Of a DNA stretch of 64,000 nucleotides, positions 33,526-41,885 are shown piece after piece (within the stretch, counting starts at the first letter, position 1; every line of letters starts with the position of its first letter). Below the pieces are notes generated by a model. That model saw only the letters and a program-made list of their open reading frames with translations, was not told the DNA's origin and made no database searches. The stretch is from Bog-473 sp963788585. GTDB taxonomy: Bacteria > Actinomycetota > Acidimicrobiia > Acidimicrobiales > RAAP-2. The stretch lies in contig CAWBHA010000003.1 of NCBI GenBank assembly GCA_963788585.1, positions 1,302,001-1,366,000 on the forward strand, in the 5' to 3' direction. The translations under genes were made by a program, and so were the position numbers.

Positions 33526-33844
33526 TGTCAGTCACGGGCTCGCGGGTTTGCAGCTGATCGTGGAAACGAACTCTTTCGAGTAGGTCGGCCAATCGCTCGG
33601 CCGGCGTCATGTTGAGGTGCTCGTCAATGATGATCGGGGTCGAGTCGTCGAGCTTGGAGAGGCTAAAAGAGAGCTCGAGCCCACAGCCCCGGATCACCTC
33701 TCGCAGAGTTTCGAAGCTGGGGGTCACGGCGCCGCGCTCCCATCTGGCGACGACAGACTGCGGTTGACCGATCCTGTCGCCCAATTCGGCCTGTGTGAGG
33801 CCGACTCGCAACCTGGCTTCGCGAATCAGATCTCCACTTCTCAT
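33518..33844 (-). CDS. XRE-family HTH protein (putative antitoxin/repressor)
   Basis: 108 residues from the ATG at 33844 (114 from 33862). An N-terminal XRE helix-turn-helix (LIREARLRVGLTQAELGDRIGQPQSVVARWERG) is followed by GCGLELSFSLSKLDD and a C-terminal tail with MTPAERLADLLERVRF. In known modules such a tail caps the nucleotidyltransferase, and the HTH represses its own operon. The promoter overlaps an inverted repeat just upstream. I prefer the inner ATG since the outer one lies within the putative promoter. Confidence 0.85.
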   Translation of the reverse strand: MRSGDLIREARLRVGLTQAELGDRIGQPQSVVARWERGAVTPSFETLREVIRGCGLELSFSLSKLDDSTPIIIDEHLNMTPAERLADLLERVRFHDQLQTREPVTDSV

Positions 33845-33872
33845 GTGGTCAGTATAGTACATATTCGCTATA
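33845..33872 (-). promoter_or_regulatory. Promoter/operator of the HTH-nucleotidyltransferase operon
   Basis: An inverted repeat TATAG-N10-CTATA spans 33853-33872. On the minus strand it includes TATACT (33851-33856), a near-consensus -10 box about 7 bases before ATG 33844, which would give a leaderless mRNA. The AT-rich repeat in a GC-rich genome is a plausible autoregulatory operator; no clear -35 box is seen. Confidence 0.5.
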
Positions 33873-33940
33873 AATCGGTTCGATAGTCGGCGGCCCAGCT
33901 GGAGGTGTTCGCGACACCGGATCGCCCCTACGTTGGCCCG

Positions 33941-34276
33941 ATGAGCGCGGTCTCGGACCTGGATCTGCGGAAGATTGGCGTGTTTTGCGAGGAAAGGACG
34001 CCGCTCGAGTTCCGGGACCAGATGCGGGTTGAGATGGGCGTGCGCGGCAAGTCTGTGACCATCTTCGAGTGCCGGCCTCCGTGGAACGAGAAGGAAACTG
34101 AATGGACCCGTATGCCGATCGCCCAGCTTCGCTTCGATCCCGCGACCGTTCTATGGACCCTTTTCTGGGCCGACCGTAATGACCGCTGGCACCCGTACGA
34201 CCTCATCGATCCAGGAACGGTCGAGCAGCTCCTCATGGAGATCGAGAACGACCCGACGTGCATCTTCTGGGGTTAG
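33941..34276 (+). CDS. DUF3024 protein
   Basis: 111 residues from ATG 33941 (an in-frame frame runs from 33905). The DUF3024 pattern is clear: DLDLRKIGVFCEERTP, RGKSVTIFECRPPWNE, MPIAQLRFDPATVLWTLFWADRNDRWHPY and the terminal DPTCIFWG. The function of the family is unknown; it often sits near mobile or defence genes. It is transcribed away from the HTH/nucleotidyltransferase pair within the tRNA-bounded island. Confidence 0.85.
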   Translation: MSAVSDLDLRKIGVFCEERTPLEFRDQMRVEMGVRGKSVTIFECRPPWNEKETEWTRMPIAQLRFDPATVLWTLFWADRNDRWHPYDLIDPGTVEQLLMEIENDPTCIFWG

Positions 34277-34429
34277 TCATTCCGCTCGATCGGCGGATGG
34301 GTTTGCTACTGGTTTGCGACTGAAATCCACGGACGAAGTCGGGCACGAGGGGTCTGGCTGGACTCGCGAGCCGACGCCGCCTCACGAAGTGGACCGCATG
34401 GACTCAGTGGACAATCAGACCCCGACTTC

Positions 34430-34470
34430 TAATCCCAAGGTGCCGGGATCGAGACCCGGGCGGCCCACCA
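34430..34470 (+). repeat. attR-like direct repeat (tRNA-Lys 3' fragment)
   Basis: Right copy of the 41-base repeat. Upstream, GACTTC replaces GACTTT and the rest of a tRNA is missing, so this is a fragment, not a gene. It defines the right end of the island, 154 bases after the DUF3024 stop. Confidence 0.85.
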
Positions 34471-34867
34471 GAAGCGCTGATGGATGTTGGTTTTCACCAA
34501 GCGGAGTCTTTTTCTCCTCACAGTTTGCGTCGCGAAGCCAATGGACCTCGTTCGGAATTTCCATCGGCATCGCTGCAGCATTGCTCTTGGGATCGGGCCT
34601 GTTCTTCATGCTCTCTATCTCAGAGCGACAAGCCCTGTGGCAGCGTGCGAGCAGAGACGCGTCCTCCAGGCACTGTTGGCCGCATCCGGAAAGCGACGGT
34701 GGGAGGCGGTCAAGCGTGATCCCATCTCCTGGTACGGAGAAACGAAAGCCTTCCCTGCCTAATCTGCAGGCGGACTAGGTCTGGTATTTGCGCCTTGTCC
34801 CGTCGGTAGGGGGTAGCCCACTAACTCGCTGCGGATACGGTTTCGTTGGTGGAGCGGAGGCGATGAA
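34471..34867 (+). other. No firm gene; possible remnant of a small membrane protein
   Basis: Frame mod 3 = 0 contains a convincing hydrophobic segment (FGISIGIAAALLLGSGLFFML, near 34550-34615). Another frame then reads CEQRRVLQALLAASGKRRWE and ends at 34762. One indel would make a single small membrane-anchored protein, but no start or family supports it. I see nothing else between the right repeat and the acetyltransferase. Confidence 0.25.
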
Positions 34868-35317
34868 GTGGTCAGCGGTGATTTTGACTATCTGGTCGAG
34901 GACGAACCCAGCCCAGAGCACGTTCGACGCTTGGTGGAAGGCCTAGTTGCTTTCAACGATTGCCAAGCCGAAGCTGAGAATCGCGTCCCTCTAGGAGTCT
35001 TTGTTCGCCGGAACGACGAGATAGTCGGCGGAGTCGACGGGTACACCCACTGGCGATGGCTTTATGTCAATCATCTGTGGGTTGACGATGACCTGCGAGG
35101 TCTGGGCGTTGGAAGCCACCTAATGGCCACCATTGAGGCTCGGGCACAACTCCGTGGGTGCCGTGGCGCTTGGCTAGACACATTTGGCTTTCAGGCCCCT
35201 GGCTTCTACCAGTCGATCGGCTACCAGCAGTTTGGCGAGTTGTCTGATTTTCCACAGGGGAGTCGCCGCCACTTCCTCTGGAAGCAGCTGGAGCCTCCAA
35301 CCGAAACGACATCCTGA
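34868..35317 (+). CDS. GNAT-family N-acetyltransferase (1)
   Basis: 149 residues; GTG at 34868 with a GGAGG site 5-10 bases upstream. The GNAT core is visible: VNHLWVDDDLRGLGVGSHLMATIEARAQLRGCRGAWLDTFGFQAPGFYQSIGYQQFGEL, with the acetyl-CoA loop R-G-x-G-x-G and the FYxxxGY end. The acceptor amine is unknown. It is the first real gene to the right of the island. Confidence 0.88.
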   Translation: MVSGDFDYLVEDEPSPEHVRRLVEGLVAFNDCQAEAENRVPLGVFVRRNDEIVGGVDGYTHWRWLYVNHLWVDDDLRGLGVGSHLMATIEARAQLRGCRGAWLDTFGFQAPGFYQSIGYQQFGELSDFPQGSRRHFLWKQLEPPTETTS

Positions 35318-35444
35318 TCCACCCTCCATGCCCCCATGGTGTTCGCAGGGTGGCACCCAATCCCGGCGTTCGTGATACCCCGAACCACAGGTGGAGTGTG
35401 CTCGATGTCGGCACATTCCGCTCTGTGGGAGGCACTGGCTCGGC

Positions 35445-36005
35445 CTACCTCCAAGGGCGCGGGTCACTCGGAAGAAGCGACCATGACACGAGGTCTGGAC
35501 GGTCAGCCTTGATCGGTTCATAGGACCGCAATACCCCTTCTCGTGTGAACCCCAGCTTTGCCGCCAGCCGGTTCGATGCTTTGTTCTCGGGGTGGATTAC
35601 CAAGAAGACGCGCTCAGTGCCTTTGGAGAACCCCCAGTCAATGAGGAGGCTGAGTGCTCGAAAAGCAACGCCTCGGCCACGCTCTGAGGCAACAACCCAG
35701 TAGTGCGCCTCGGCGCTCACGTGTCGAGGATTGAAGTTCAGTCCCACCTGCCCCAGGAGATGATCGTCGTGTGCATCGACGACGGCGAAACGAGGATGGC
35801 CCATAGGCCACCGCTCGTTGCAGGTGTCAATCCACTCGCCAGCCTCTCCCTCGGTGAGGCCGTCCTTCATGAACGTGAAACGGAGGATGTCCGGGTCCCG
35901 ACATGCTGAGGCGACTGCGGCAGCATCGCTCGCCCGGAACGGACGGATCGCTACACCAGCACCTTGCAGTCGCGGCTTCGGCGGGACCCATTCCATGTTG
36001 CCCAT
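35445..36005 (-). CDS. GNAT-family N-acetyltransferase (RimJ/RimL type)
   Basis: 186 residues of the RimJ/RimL branch: VAIRPFRASDAAAVASACRDPDIL at the start, HYWVVASERGRGVAFRALSLLIDWGF (acetyl-CoA loop), and HPENKASNRLAAKLGFTREGVLR. This group acetylates protein N-termini, amino sugars or drugs. ATG at 36005 or 35996. It lies convergent with the first GNAT and divergent from the third, about 105 bases away. Confidence 0.88.
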   Translation of the reverse strand: MGNMEWVPPKPRLQGAGVAIRPFRASDAAAVASACRDPDILRFTFMKDGLTEGEAGEWIDTCNERWPMGHPRFAVVDAHDDHLLGQVGLNFNPRHVSAEAHYWVVASERGRGVAFRALSLLIDWGFSKGTERVFLVIHPENKASNRLAAKLGFTREGVLRSYEPIKADRPDLVSWSLLPSDPRPWR

Positions 36006-36109
36006 TCTGTCGGCTCCCGAATATGGCGCACAGATCCGCGATCAGGGATACCCCAAGAGCGCCCGGGTATCGGCACATCCCGGTCGCTCTGACCTGCCAC
36101 CATGAACCC

Positions 36110-36634
36110 GTGCCCGACAGCCGGTTCACCATCCGTCCGGCTCGCCCCGAGGACGCCCCACGTCTCCAACACATCGAGTTGGCCACCCAAGGCCAGTTCG
36201 CCGCCATCGGTTATGACCAGGTTGCTGCCAGCCCCCCGGACTCCATCGAGTTGCTGGTCGAGTATGCGCGGTCAGAACGCTCCTGGGTAGCTGTGGTTGA
36301 CGACGAGGTAGTGGGCTACATACTCGTAGGTGTCCTTGACAACGCCGCCCACATCTTCCACGTCTGCGTCCATCCCGGCCACCAGGGACACGGGGTCGGG
36401 AAAGCACTTGTCGAGCAGGTCAAGAGCTGGGCGCGTTCGGCGGGACGACCGGCAATAACCCTGGCGACCTTCTATGAGGTGCCATGGAACGGTCCGCTCT
36501 ACGAGCACCTCGGCTTCCGAGTGCTGGATGAGTCGGAACTGGGACCCGAGATGCTGGCCAGAGGGGAGCACGACGTGGCCGGAGGACTATCACCTAAGGG
36601 GCAGGTGGCCATGCGGCTCGACCTCGACATCTGA
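36110..36634 (+). CDS. GNAT-family N-acetyltransferase (3)
   Basis: 174 residues from GTG 36110: FTIRPARPEDAPRLQHIELATQGQF, IFHVCVHPGHQGHGVGKALVEQVKSWARSAGRP with the acetyl-CoA loop, and NGPLYEHLGFRVLDESELG. It resembles GNATs acetylating small amines. It belongs to none of the other two GNATs closely, so this is a cluster of three different acetyltransferases. Confidence 0.87.
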   Translation: MPDSRFTIRPARPEDAPRLQHIELATQGQFAAIGYDQVAASPPDSIELLVEYARSERSWVAVVDDEVVGYILVGVLDNAAHIFHVCVHPGHQGHGVGKALVEQVKSWARSAGRPAITLATFYEVPWNGPLYEHLGFRVLDESELGPEMLARGEHDVAGGLSPKGQVAMRLDLDI

Positions 36635-36873
36635 CCCAGGTCGGTCGGGCTGCGAGTCCGTACGAACACTCGACAGAGCCGACCGTTCGCAACTGCCGGT
36701 TACCGAGCGGGGACGCCCCTTCCCCGCCTGGCCCGGAAGTGGCGGTCGGTGCCAGTTAGCCATTGGCAAGAGCGAGCCGACGCCCAATGCACTCCGACCC
36801 GGCGGAGCGGACATTTCGGCAGAACCCGCCTGGCTACGTCTGACCTCGGCCCCCGCAGGCGCTGATCGAGGAG

Positions 36874-37272
36874 TTGGACCATGTCACCTCGGCCACCGAG
36901 GAGCTGATGACTCACTTCGATGAGGCTGCGTGGAACGGTCCAGCCGCTCCAGGTATCGCCGGAACGCTGGGTGCCGGGATTCTCTCCCTCTGGTGCGGAA
37001 TCTATATCCACTGCGAGGACATCCTCGCCGCGCTCGCCCGTCCCGCCCAGAAGGGGCCGGGTCTTCGGGCGGCGATCGCCAACATCGCGGATGTGTTAAC
37101 TGACCGAGGTTGGGGGCCTGCGACGCTCGCCCTCGACGGCATCGGGGACGTGGCGATCGGTGGTGGAGGTCGCCGGATCGAAGCGGACCCACTCACATTT
37201 ACGCTCGTTGCGTCTGGGCGGGCCGATCCTGCACTCCTAGGACTGGAGCGGAGCGTGAACATTTACGCATAA
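36874..37272 (+). CDS. C-terminal part of a mycothiol-dependent maleylpyruvate-isomerase-like protein
   Basis: 132 residues from a TTG. It shows GPAAPGIAGTLGAGILSLWCGIYIHCEDILAALARP and the closing LTFTLVASGRADPALLGLERSVNIYA, typical of the C-terminal half of actinobacterial MDMPI-like proteins, which are about 200-220 residues and start with a DinB-like four-helix bundle. The upstream frame is closed at 36841 and no N-terminal domain is visible in 36635-36873. It is therefore probably a truncated relic or a strongly shortened homologue. Confidence 0.5.
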   Translation: MDHVTSATEELMTHFDEAAWNGPAAPGIAGTLGAGILSLWCGIYIHCEDILAALARPAQKGPGLRAAIANIADVLTDRGWGPATLALDGIGDVAIGGGGRRIEADPLTFTLVASGRADPALLGLERSVNIYA

Positions 37273-37295
37273 GAGCGCTTCGGTCTGGTCGCGGG

Positions 37296-38643
37296 TCAAC
37301 CTTCAACGGAGAACAGCCGCCATGCTCCGGGCACTCCCTTGAGTGGATGCTCACCGCGGTCGTGGAGGGTTATCCCCGATCCGGTGACCAAGTCGGCCAC
37401 GGTTCTTGATACCCAGACCTCGCCCGGCTGCGCCAGTGCTTGGACTCTCGCTGCGATATGCACGCCGATCCCGGCGACGTCATTGCCACGTCGTTCCACT
37501 TCACCGGTGTGCACGCCGACGCGTACCTCCACGCCGAGCTGGCGTGCACCGTCACAGATAGCGAGCCCGCATTGAATCGCCCGCGCCGGCCCGGCGAACG
37601 TGGCAAGAATGCCGTCACCGGTGGTCTTGACCTGCCGGCCGCCGAAGCGGTGAACCTGTCGGCCCGCCATCTGGTCGTGATTGTCGAGCAGCTCCCGCCA
37701 GCGGCGGTCTCCGCTGCCGACCGCCCGTGTGGTGGACTCGCAGATGTCGGTGAACAGAATCGTCGCCAGCGCCCGGTCGGTGTTGGCGGCCCCTCTGGTT
37801 CCCGTCAGGAACTCCTCGATCTCCCCGAGCAACGCATCGGTGTCGCCTGCAAAGGGAATGTGGTCTGCGCCGGGCAGCTCCATGAGCTTGGCTCCCGCGA
37901 TGTGCTCGGCGAGATACCGTCCCTGCCCGATCAGGACGAGGGGATTGTCGACCCGATGCAAAACCAGTGTGGGCGTGTTGATCAGCGGAAGCACCGAACG
38001 CATATCTGCGCTCATGGCGACGACATCTTGGGCCCGGGCAGTCGCTGGACTGGCGGACCGCTCCCCCGCACGCTTCCACCACGATCGAAACTCGACATCA
38101 TTAGCGAGGCTCGGAGCGCTCATCGCGACGTCGTCGATGACGTCTCCTTGGTAACCCGGGTCGGTCAAGGCGTCGAAGAAATGATCGATGATTTCTTGTG
38201 GCCAGCCCCATGGATAATCCGAATCACAGCGCCATCCGAGCGAAACAGTGGACTAGGACCAGCGCCGAGGTTCTCTCCTGATGGATCGAGCTGAACGACA
38301 TGGCGATCGAGCCACCGGCACCGATGCCGAACAGCGCAGTGCGCCGTGACCCGACGGCATCGAGCACCGCCACCGCGTCTTGCGTCCAACACTCGACCGT
38401 CGGGCCCGATCCGCTGACCATAGGGTCCGAGAGCCCAATACCGGTCGGGTCGAACCGAATGAGTCGGCTGAATGACGCCAGGCGGCGATCGAAACGACTC
38501 CAGTGCGGTTCGTCATCTCGGTCTATCCAGATATTGCACCCTGAGTTGAGAGCGAGGAGGTCGATCGGACCCTCGCCGAGAACCTGATAGCCAACATGGC
38601 GATCCCCGCTCTTGGCGTAGTGGATCTCCGGGCTCTCCGCCAT
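37296..38643 (-). pseudogene. Alpha/beta-hydrolase - adenylate/guanylate cyclase fusion, one frameshift
   Basis: Reads as one 448-residue protein once a base is removed near 38226-38229: ARMAL-DSDYPWGWPQEIIDHFFDAL. The N-terminal alpha/beta-hydrolase has VGYQVLGEGPIDLL, RFDPTGIGLSDP and GIGAGGSIAM (nucleophile Ser replaced by Ala, so likely a sensor rather than an enzyme), with TLVLHR and LPGADHIPF at the end. The C-terminal class III cyclase has TILFTDICESTTRAVGSGDRRW (metal Asp), GDGILATFAGPARAIQCG and VHTGEVERRGNDVAGIGVHIAARV. Known relatives are common in mycobacteria. The literal sequence ends the first part at a TGA, so cyclase expression would be lost. Confidence 0.8.
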
Positions 38644-38791
38644 CGCCCCAGTCTGACGAGCCGATGCGATGGCGTCGAGCGCCCGGGGGGCCTGGAATTG
38701 TCTGCGCTTACCGAGCTGGACTTCTTTGGCTCCCGGGACCGGCACATAGGGACAGCGCCCTCGATGACCTTGGGGCGCAGTTACCGGCAGA

Positions 38792-39148
38792 TCATCCCGC
38801 CTTTTCGCTTCGCCCTTGGGCGTCTGCGAGCAACTCGAGCACCTCACCGATCGTTCGTTCTCGGCCGACGCTTTCTCCCAGCGGCAACTCGGTCTGGATG
38901 GAGTAGCGATTGCGGCGGCCCTCCTTGTCCTTGACGACGTAGCCGGCTGCGATGAGATCGTCGACGATCGCAAAGGCGGTGCGTTCGGTGATGCCCAACG
39001 TGATGGCGATATCGCGCAGGCGCATACCGGGGTCGTGAGCAATGCATAGCAGGACACGAGAATGGTTAATCCAACAGGGCCCCGGCCTTCCGATGATGAA
39101 CGAGGCCCGCCGCTTCGAGCGCCTCCTCGGGCTGGAGCAGGAGTTCAC
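38792..39148 (-). CDS. Winged-helix regulator, 5'-truncated
   Basis: The conserved core begins at SRVLLCIAHDPGMRLRDIAITLGITERTAFAIVDDLIAAGYVVKDKEGRRNRYSI, a MarR/ArsR-like winged helix common in actinobacteria. Full homologues have about a dozen more residues that fit the fold in front of this core. Here the first 30 residues (from ATG 39148) are instead the antisense of the neighbouring hydrolase. The gene has probably lost its original 5' end at a junction near 39060-39070. Whether it is expressed is unknown. Confidence 0.65.
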   Translation of the reverse strand: MNSCSSPRRRSKRRASFIIGRPGPCWINHSRVLLCIAHDPGMRLRDIAITLGITERTAFAIVDDLIAAGYVVKDKEGRRNRYSIQTELPLGESVGRERTIGEVLELLADAQGRSEKAG

Positions 39149-39932
39149 GGTTATCTACTGGGACCAGCGTGGCTGCGGGCGCTCGCTGCGGGGACCTGAG
39201 GAGCCCGAAGGCATCAGCATCGACGCAATGGTGTCCGACACCGTGTCCCTCCTCGAATGGCTGCGAGATCGCTTCGGCAAAGAGATCTTCGTGATCGGTT
39301 TCTCTTTCGGAGGGGCGATTGGGGCGTACGCCGCTGCCCAGCGACCGGACCTTGTGGAGACGTTGGTGGCGGTGGGAATGGACATCGACGGTGTCGCTGC
39401 CGCCACCAATGCCTATGTATTTGCGCTCAAGACGGCCGTCGAGGGCGGCAAGCGTCACGCGATCCTCCAGCTCGAGGCCATCGGGCCGCCCCCGCATCTC
39501 AAGCTGAAGCAGTTCTCGACCCGGGTCCGCTGGGCCACCAACTTTGGCGGCGTCACGACCGACGAGACCTACGGCTCAATGGCCCGACAGGTGCTCACCA
39601 GCATGGTGCGGTCGCCCGACTACACGGCCGGGGACATCATTCGGGCCCTGCGGAGGATCGGCGCGACGCAGGCAGCACTCCTTTCAGACCTCGCCAACAT
39701 GGACCTGACTCGCACCCTGACCCACCTTGCGGTTCGTGTTGTCCTGGCACAGGGGCGCCTGGACCAGGTGGCGCCAGGGGAAGCCGCAGAGCGTTTTGCC
39801 CGCTATCTGGAGGCACCAAGTAAGCAGCTGGTCTGGTTCGAGCAGTCGGCCCACACGCCGCATTTTGAGGAGCCCGACAAATTCCGCGATCTCCTCCTGC
39901 GAGTCAGAGCCAAAGAGCCCGCAGAAGCGTGA
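39042..39932 (+). CDS. Alpha/beta-hydrolase (proline iminopeptidase-like), 5'-truncated
   Basis: 296 residues as read from ATG 39042, but the family part begins at QQGPGLPMMNEARRFE (oxyanion-hole loop) near codon 11. It includes VIYWDQRGCGRSLRGPEE, the nucleophile in VIGFSFGGAIGAYAAA, and VLAQGRLDQVAPGEA and WFEQSAHTPHFEEPDKF (His). Full relatives have 30-40 more residues before the oxyanion loop, so the start is missing. The missing part abuts the missing part of the divergent regulator. Confidence 0.7.
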   Translation: MHSRTREWLIQQGPGLPMMNEARRFERLLGLEQEFTVIYWDQRGCGRSLRGPEEPEGISIDAMVSDTVSLLEWLRDRFGKEIFVIGFSFGGAIGAYAAAQRPDLVETLVAVGMDIDGVAAATNAYVFALKTAVEGGKRHAILQLEAIGPPPHLKLKQFSTRVRWATNFGGVTTDETYGSMARQVLTSMVRSPDYTAGDIIRALRRIGATQAALLSDLANMDLTRTLTHLAVRVVLAQGRLDQVAPGEAAERFARYLEAPSKQLVWFEQSAHTPHFEEPDKFRDLLLRVRAKEPAEA

Positions 39933-40219
39933 TGCTTCCGGCCGAGGAGACAGCTGGTCTCAAGCAACACCCGCAAATAGAGACAGGCACTTGCACTCGG
40001 ATCCCGTTGCCCATTCGGGTTGTCCAGAGCGTCCAGCCCGTATGAGCTTGTGATCTTGAGCAGGAACTTCAATCCAGCCCGTCGCTGGCCGTCCAGCTGG
40101 TCGCCCGATTTGATGCCAATTTGGATTGCCAGAGTGATCGCTCGGTCCACAAGCCTCGGGACGCAAGTGCCCCGAGACCGGGAAGCGAAATGGTCCGCCG
40201 GCCTCACTGCGAGCTGCAG

Positions 40220-41885
40220 TCAGCCCGAAGGCACGGTAAGGCTGTACGTCGGCACGCTGGGGGAGCTCTGCGCCCCAACCCCGAGGGCGACACAGACGCC
40301 AGCGGACGGGCAGTCGATCGCCCCGATACTGAGGTAGGACTGCCCGTCGTAGTTCGGCGCACCCGCGGGCACGCTGAAAGTGACCCTTGACCAGGATGAG
40401 CCACCGTTCGTCGTCCCGAGCACCATCGACGAACCTCCGTCGAAGGTGTTTCCGAGCTGCACGGGCACGGCCTCGGAGCCGGTCGCCCAGCACTGGTTGT
40501 CCGTCGGGCACGACAGCCCCGATACCTGCGGCTGGGGCACATCGGCAGGCAACGGGTCAGGCGTCCAGGAGAGGCCACCGTCCGTTGTCGAGGCGATATC
40601 GCTGATCAAGGTTTGGCCGCTCGGGCTACACGAGAAACCGTTTGTCGCCTTCTGATTCTCGTTGGTTGCCGCAGCCGACTCGATCTGTGCGATCCGTTGT
40701 ACAGCGGGGCTCGGCGGGCTCGTCACAGTCGTCGTGGTGTTGGGCGCCACGATCGGCTGCCGTTGCGGTATTGACGCGCATTGAGGGGGGTTCCGAACGG
40801 CAATGTCGATGAGGCCGCCGACCGAACAATGAAGGGCATCGGCGCAAGACAGCTGCGCATGCGAGCTGATGCCGAAGCCGGCCGGAAGCGTCCCAGCGAT
40901 CCACTTCTGTCCGCCGTCGGTTGTCTTCGCCGCCACGCCTGTGGCGTCGTTCGAGCCAGACGCGTCGTCCCAGCCAACAGCAGTGCAATCGATGCTGGAC
41001 GAACAGGTGAGCGACCCCATCGAATTGCCGGAGAGGATCGGCCTGTCGCTGAACGTCTTGCCACCGTCACTCGTCGAAAGAAACGTCGCGCCGGTTGTCC
41101 CGATCGCCAAGAACTCGCTCGATGCGGCCAGGCCGGCGCAGAACCCCGAAGAGGGACACGACAGGGTGTCGAGGTGGCCGACCCCGTCGGGCAACGCGGT
41201 GATGGCAAACGTGTGACCACCGTCGTTGGTCGTGACGAGCACGGGCTCACCGTTGTCGGTTCCTCCGGCCGCGCAGTCTGATACACCGCCGCAGGCGAGC
41301 GGGCTCGTCGGCGCGAAGCCCTGGGGCATCGGAAGTTGCGTCCAGGTCGCACCCACGTCTGTGCTGGCGTAGAGGGACTCCGACAGCAGGGGCGACCCCG
41401 CTTTTGGAGATGCGTACTGGCCGCTCATCGCGTAACAGGTCGACGGCCCCGGACAGCTGAGAAAACCCGGAGGGGGTCCTCCGGTCGTGTTCTGCTGCCA
41501 CGTCCCGCTCGAGCGCGTCGTCCATCAGCTTCCATGTCCCAGTCAGGACGTGGGCGGCTCCTCCGGGCGCTGCACCCGAGACGCGGTGCCCCGCCTGTCG
41601 CTCTGTCGTCGGGACCTTCGCTGCATTCCTTCCACCGACGAGAACCAGCGTGCCGGCGACGATCGCGATTAGACAGATCAGCGCGAGCACCGCGACCGGC
41701 CGCAGGTGCCGCGGGTGCCCGTGAAGTCCGATCCAATCAGGGCCATCGTCGACCGGTTGATGTCCCGCACGTGGCGTTGCGATGATGTCCGACCGCAGAT
41801 CCTCGAAGACGGGGCTGGAGGAGACGCGCTCTACCTCTGACGCGTCGACGGGATCGAGGCGAGCAAATACGGCGGTTCGCTTCAT
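40220..41885 (-). pseudogene. Membrane-anchored anti-sigma-like protein with beta-propeller, one frameshift
   Basis: Translationally coupled to the ECF sigma factor (ATGA overlap at 41882). The cytosolic part MKRTAVFARLDPVDASEVERV resembles the N-terminus of sigma-factor partner proteins; a transmembrane helix (VAVLALICLIAIVAGTLVLVGG, about residues 64-85) follows. An extra base near 41501-41507 then shifts the frame. Corrected, WQQNTTGGPPPGFLSC leads into a large ectodomain with BNR-like STDGGxTW turns and seven C-x5-C pairs, ending at 40220. An outside beta-propeller sensor linked to an ECF sigma factor is the simplest reading. Function is inferred; no family member is characterised to my knowledge. 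Confidence 0.72.

Larger units (their letters stand above)
32938..34470. mobile_element. Small integrase-less genomic island in tRNA-Lys
   Basis: A 41-base perfect direct repeat (32938-32978 and 34430-34470) brackets 1.5 kb. The left copy is the 3' half of a complete tRNA-Lys gene, the right copy lacks the 5' half, as expected when an element recombines into a tRNA gene and leaves it intact on one side. Extending left by six bases keeps 46 of 47 identical. The cargo is an HTH/nucleotidyltransferase pair and a DUF3024 gene, and the base composition is less GC-rich than the left flank. No recombinase lies inside, so it was moved in trans or is a remnant. Confidence 0.8.

Noticed and set aside
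33904..33918. GGTGT-TCGCG-ACACC hairpin as terminator
   Set aside because: No T run follows, no gene ends just upstream in that orientation, and the stem is only five base pairs.
34424..34470. Second tRNA-Lys gene
   Set aside because: Only the 3' half exists (no acceptor 5' strand, no D-arm), so it is an att-type fragment.
32979..34470. Integrase or transposase within the island
   Set aside because: I looked in all frames for tyrosine-recombinase (R-H-R-Y) or serine-recombinase motifs and for IS-like terminal inverted repeats and saw none; also none in the next few kilobases.
39933..40219. Frames on the minus strand between the hydrolase and the propeller gene
   Set aside because: Arg-rich and without motifs; they run through the real propeller gene in another frame.
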